A stretch of 5,168 bases of DNA, taken from positions 1 through 5,168 of the forward strand of contig JAJRVC010000214.1 in the NCBI GenBank assembly GCA_024277475.1, given 5' to 3'. Under the pieces are notes generated by a model, which was not told the DNA's origin, did not search any database, and saw nothing but the letters and a program-made list of their open reading frames with translations. Below are positions 4,611 through 5,168 of this stretch, in pieces. Position 1 is the stretch's first letter; the number at the start of each line of letters is the position of its first letter. This DNA is from Deltaproteobacteria bacterium (lineage in GTDB: Bacteria > Desulfobacterota > Desulfobacteria > Desulfobacterales > JAFDCJ01). The position numbers and the translations under genes are program-made.

Positions 4611-4683
4611 GAGGACCCTATGTCGGGAATTAAATTCTAACCTGTCACGCCGGAGGTCGTGAGTTTGAGTCTTGTATTTCTCG
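4611..4683 (+). pseudogene. Decayed tRNA-Asp (GTC)
   Basis: The anticodon loop CTGTCAC (GTC, 4642-4648), 3' anticodon strand GCCGG, variable AGGTC and T arm GTGAG-TTTGAGT-CTTGT match the 3' half of tRNA-Asp, with G as discriminator base. Length from 4611 is 73 nt, as expected without CCA, and five acceptor pairs can form (GAGGA/TTCTC). The molecule is broken: the anticodon stem has two A-C mismatches, the D loop lacks GG, base 8 is C, the T-loop C56 is T, and CAT replaces CCA. Nearly all changes relative to a normal tRNA-Asp are G-to-A or C-to-T. The 3' half is convincing, the 5' half weak. Confidence 0.5.
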
Positions 4684-5168
4684 CATAAGGCAATCCCTGG
4701 AAGCGGGGTAGGGTTCCTGGTTTTCAGTGAGCGCTGTCTATCCCTTGGGTAGTTGGTTACAAGATACTGTTGCCGCAACCGTTACATCGTACGTTTCGTC
4801 TTCGGCAAAATCTTCTTTCGCTTTGATCCTCCTTTTTCCCGGTTTTAGCTGAATTTTTCAGATAACGGCAATCTGGAAACCAGCGTTGCTTTCTTTTTGG
4901 ACAATAAAGTTCTTATAGGTAGGAAATAGATTTCTCAATTTTATGTAATTTAACTCCAAAAAGCCGCTGATAATAATTCCCAATAAAGGGATACCCATTA
5001 ATATTGCTCAGTCGCAATATAACTGATTGTAGCATCTCACGAACTCCGGAGCTCACATTTCATGTTCTCAGAGACACATACCTCATTTTCTCATTTTTTC
5101 ATTTAGAAAAAATAATAGAGAGAAAAAAACTCACAGCTCAGCCTGTCTCATCTCGCATGCTCCGGACC
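4684..5168. other. Region without recognisable gene
   Basis: AT-rich sequence with stops in all frames at short intervals. The best minus-strand pieces are a 38-codon frame starting MLQSVILRL near 5035 and a 39-codon open stretch at 4741-4857 (KIQLKPGKRRIKAKEDFAED) with AAGGAGG inside but no start codon after it. They may be scraps of decayed genes. A CTCCGGAG palindrome is near 5043-5051 and CTCATT repeats near 5083-5105. No family, RNA or promoter can be named. Confidence 0.5.

Noticed and set aside
4587..4778. 63-codon frame on the minus strand
   Set aside because: It is antisense to the tRNA-Asp relic and has no protein character.
4734..4810. Possible second tRNA (TAGTTGGTTA, then GTTGCCGCAAC)
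   Set aside because: The D-loop and anticodon-like pieces are suggestive, but no acceptor stem or T arm can be formed.

Overview
The window looks like a bacterial chromosome segment, most likely from the Desulfobacterota (former Deltaproteobacteria). This is inferred from the style of the sensor kinase and its NtrC-family partner, a tmRNA-type attachment sequence and the mixed GC content; no rRNA or intact marker gene fixes the taxonomy. All genes and most regulatory signals read leftward on the minus strand.

The centre (691-3544) is a signalling operon read from right to left. It holds a PAS sensor module (3128-3544), a GAF-like plus HisKA/HATPase histidine kinase (2009-3106), and a complete sigma-54-dependent response regulator (receiver, AAA+ with GAFTGA, Fis-type HTH; 691-2037). 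The PAS module and the kinase lie in the same reading frame and are separated only by one in-frame TAA. Reading through it restores a continuous linker, so the ancestral gene was probably one PAS-GAF-kinase protein. The regulator overlaps the end of the kinase gene by 29 nt.

The left flank (1-690) has no convincing protein gene but carries the most interesting signals. A full-match sigma-54 promoter (TGGCAC-N5-TTGCT, 174-189) points left and would start a roughly 105-nt transcript that folds into two or three hairpins and ends near a U-rich run, so it is a candidate sigma-54-dependent small RNA. A second, one-mismatch sigma-54-like element lies at 508-523. About 150-160 bp upstream of each is a copy of the same dyad (GGGGAGTTTT-N13/14-AAAACTCCCC), as expected for binding sites of an NtrC-type activator. 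My working model is that the kinase and regulator switch on this RNA, by analogy with CbrAB-CrcZ or LuxO-Qrr. The model is an inference.

The right flank (3545-5168) has regulatory sequence just upstream of the operon and then remains of a mobile element. These include the first 28 codons of a P4-type tyrosine integrase behind a 23-bp-stem hairpin that covers its ribosome binding site, six GACGGTAT-like repeats, a 28-nt copy of the 3' end of tmRNA (ssrA), which is a classic attachment site, and a decayed second copy of it. On the far side are eight ATGATAA-type repeats on an exact 10-bp period in two opposed groups, and a decayed tRNA-Asp. The order integrase, arm repeats, core, arm repeats resembles an attP or a junction between tandem elements. 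From 4684 to the end nothing codes recognisably.
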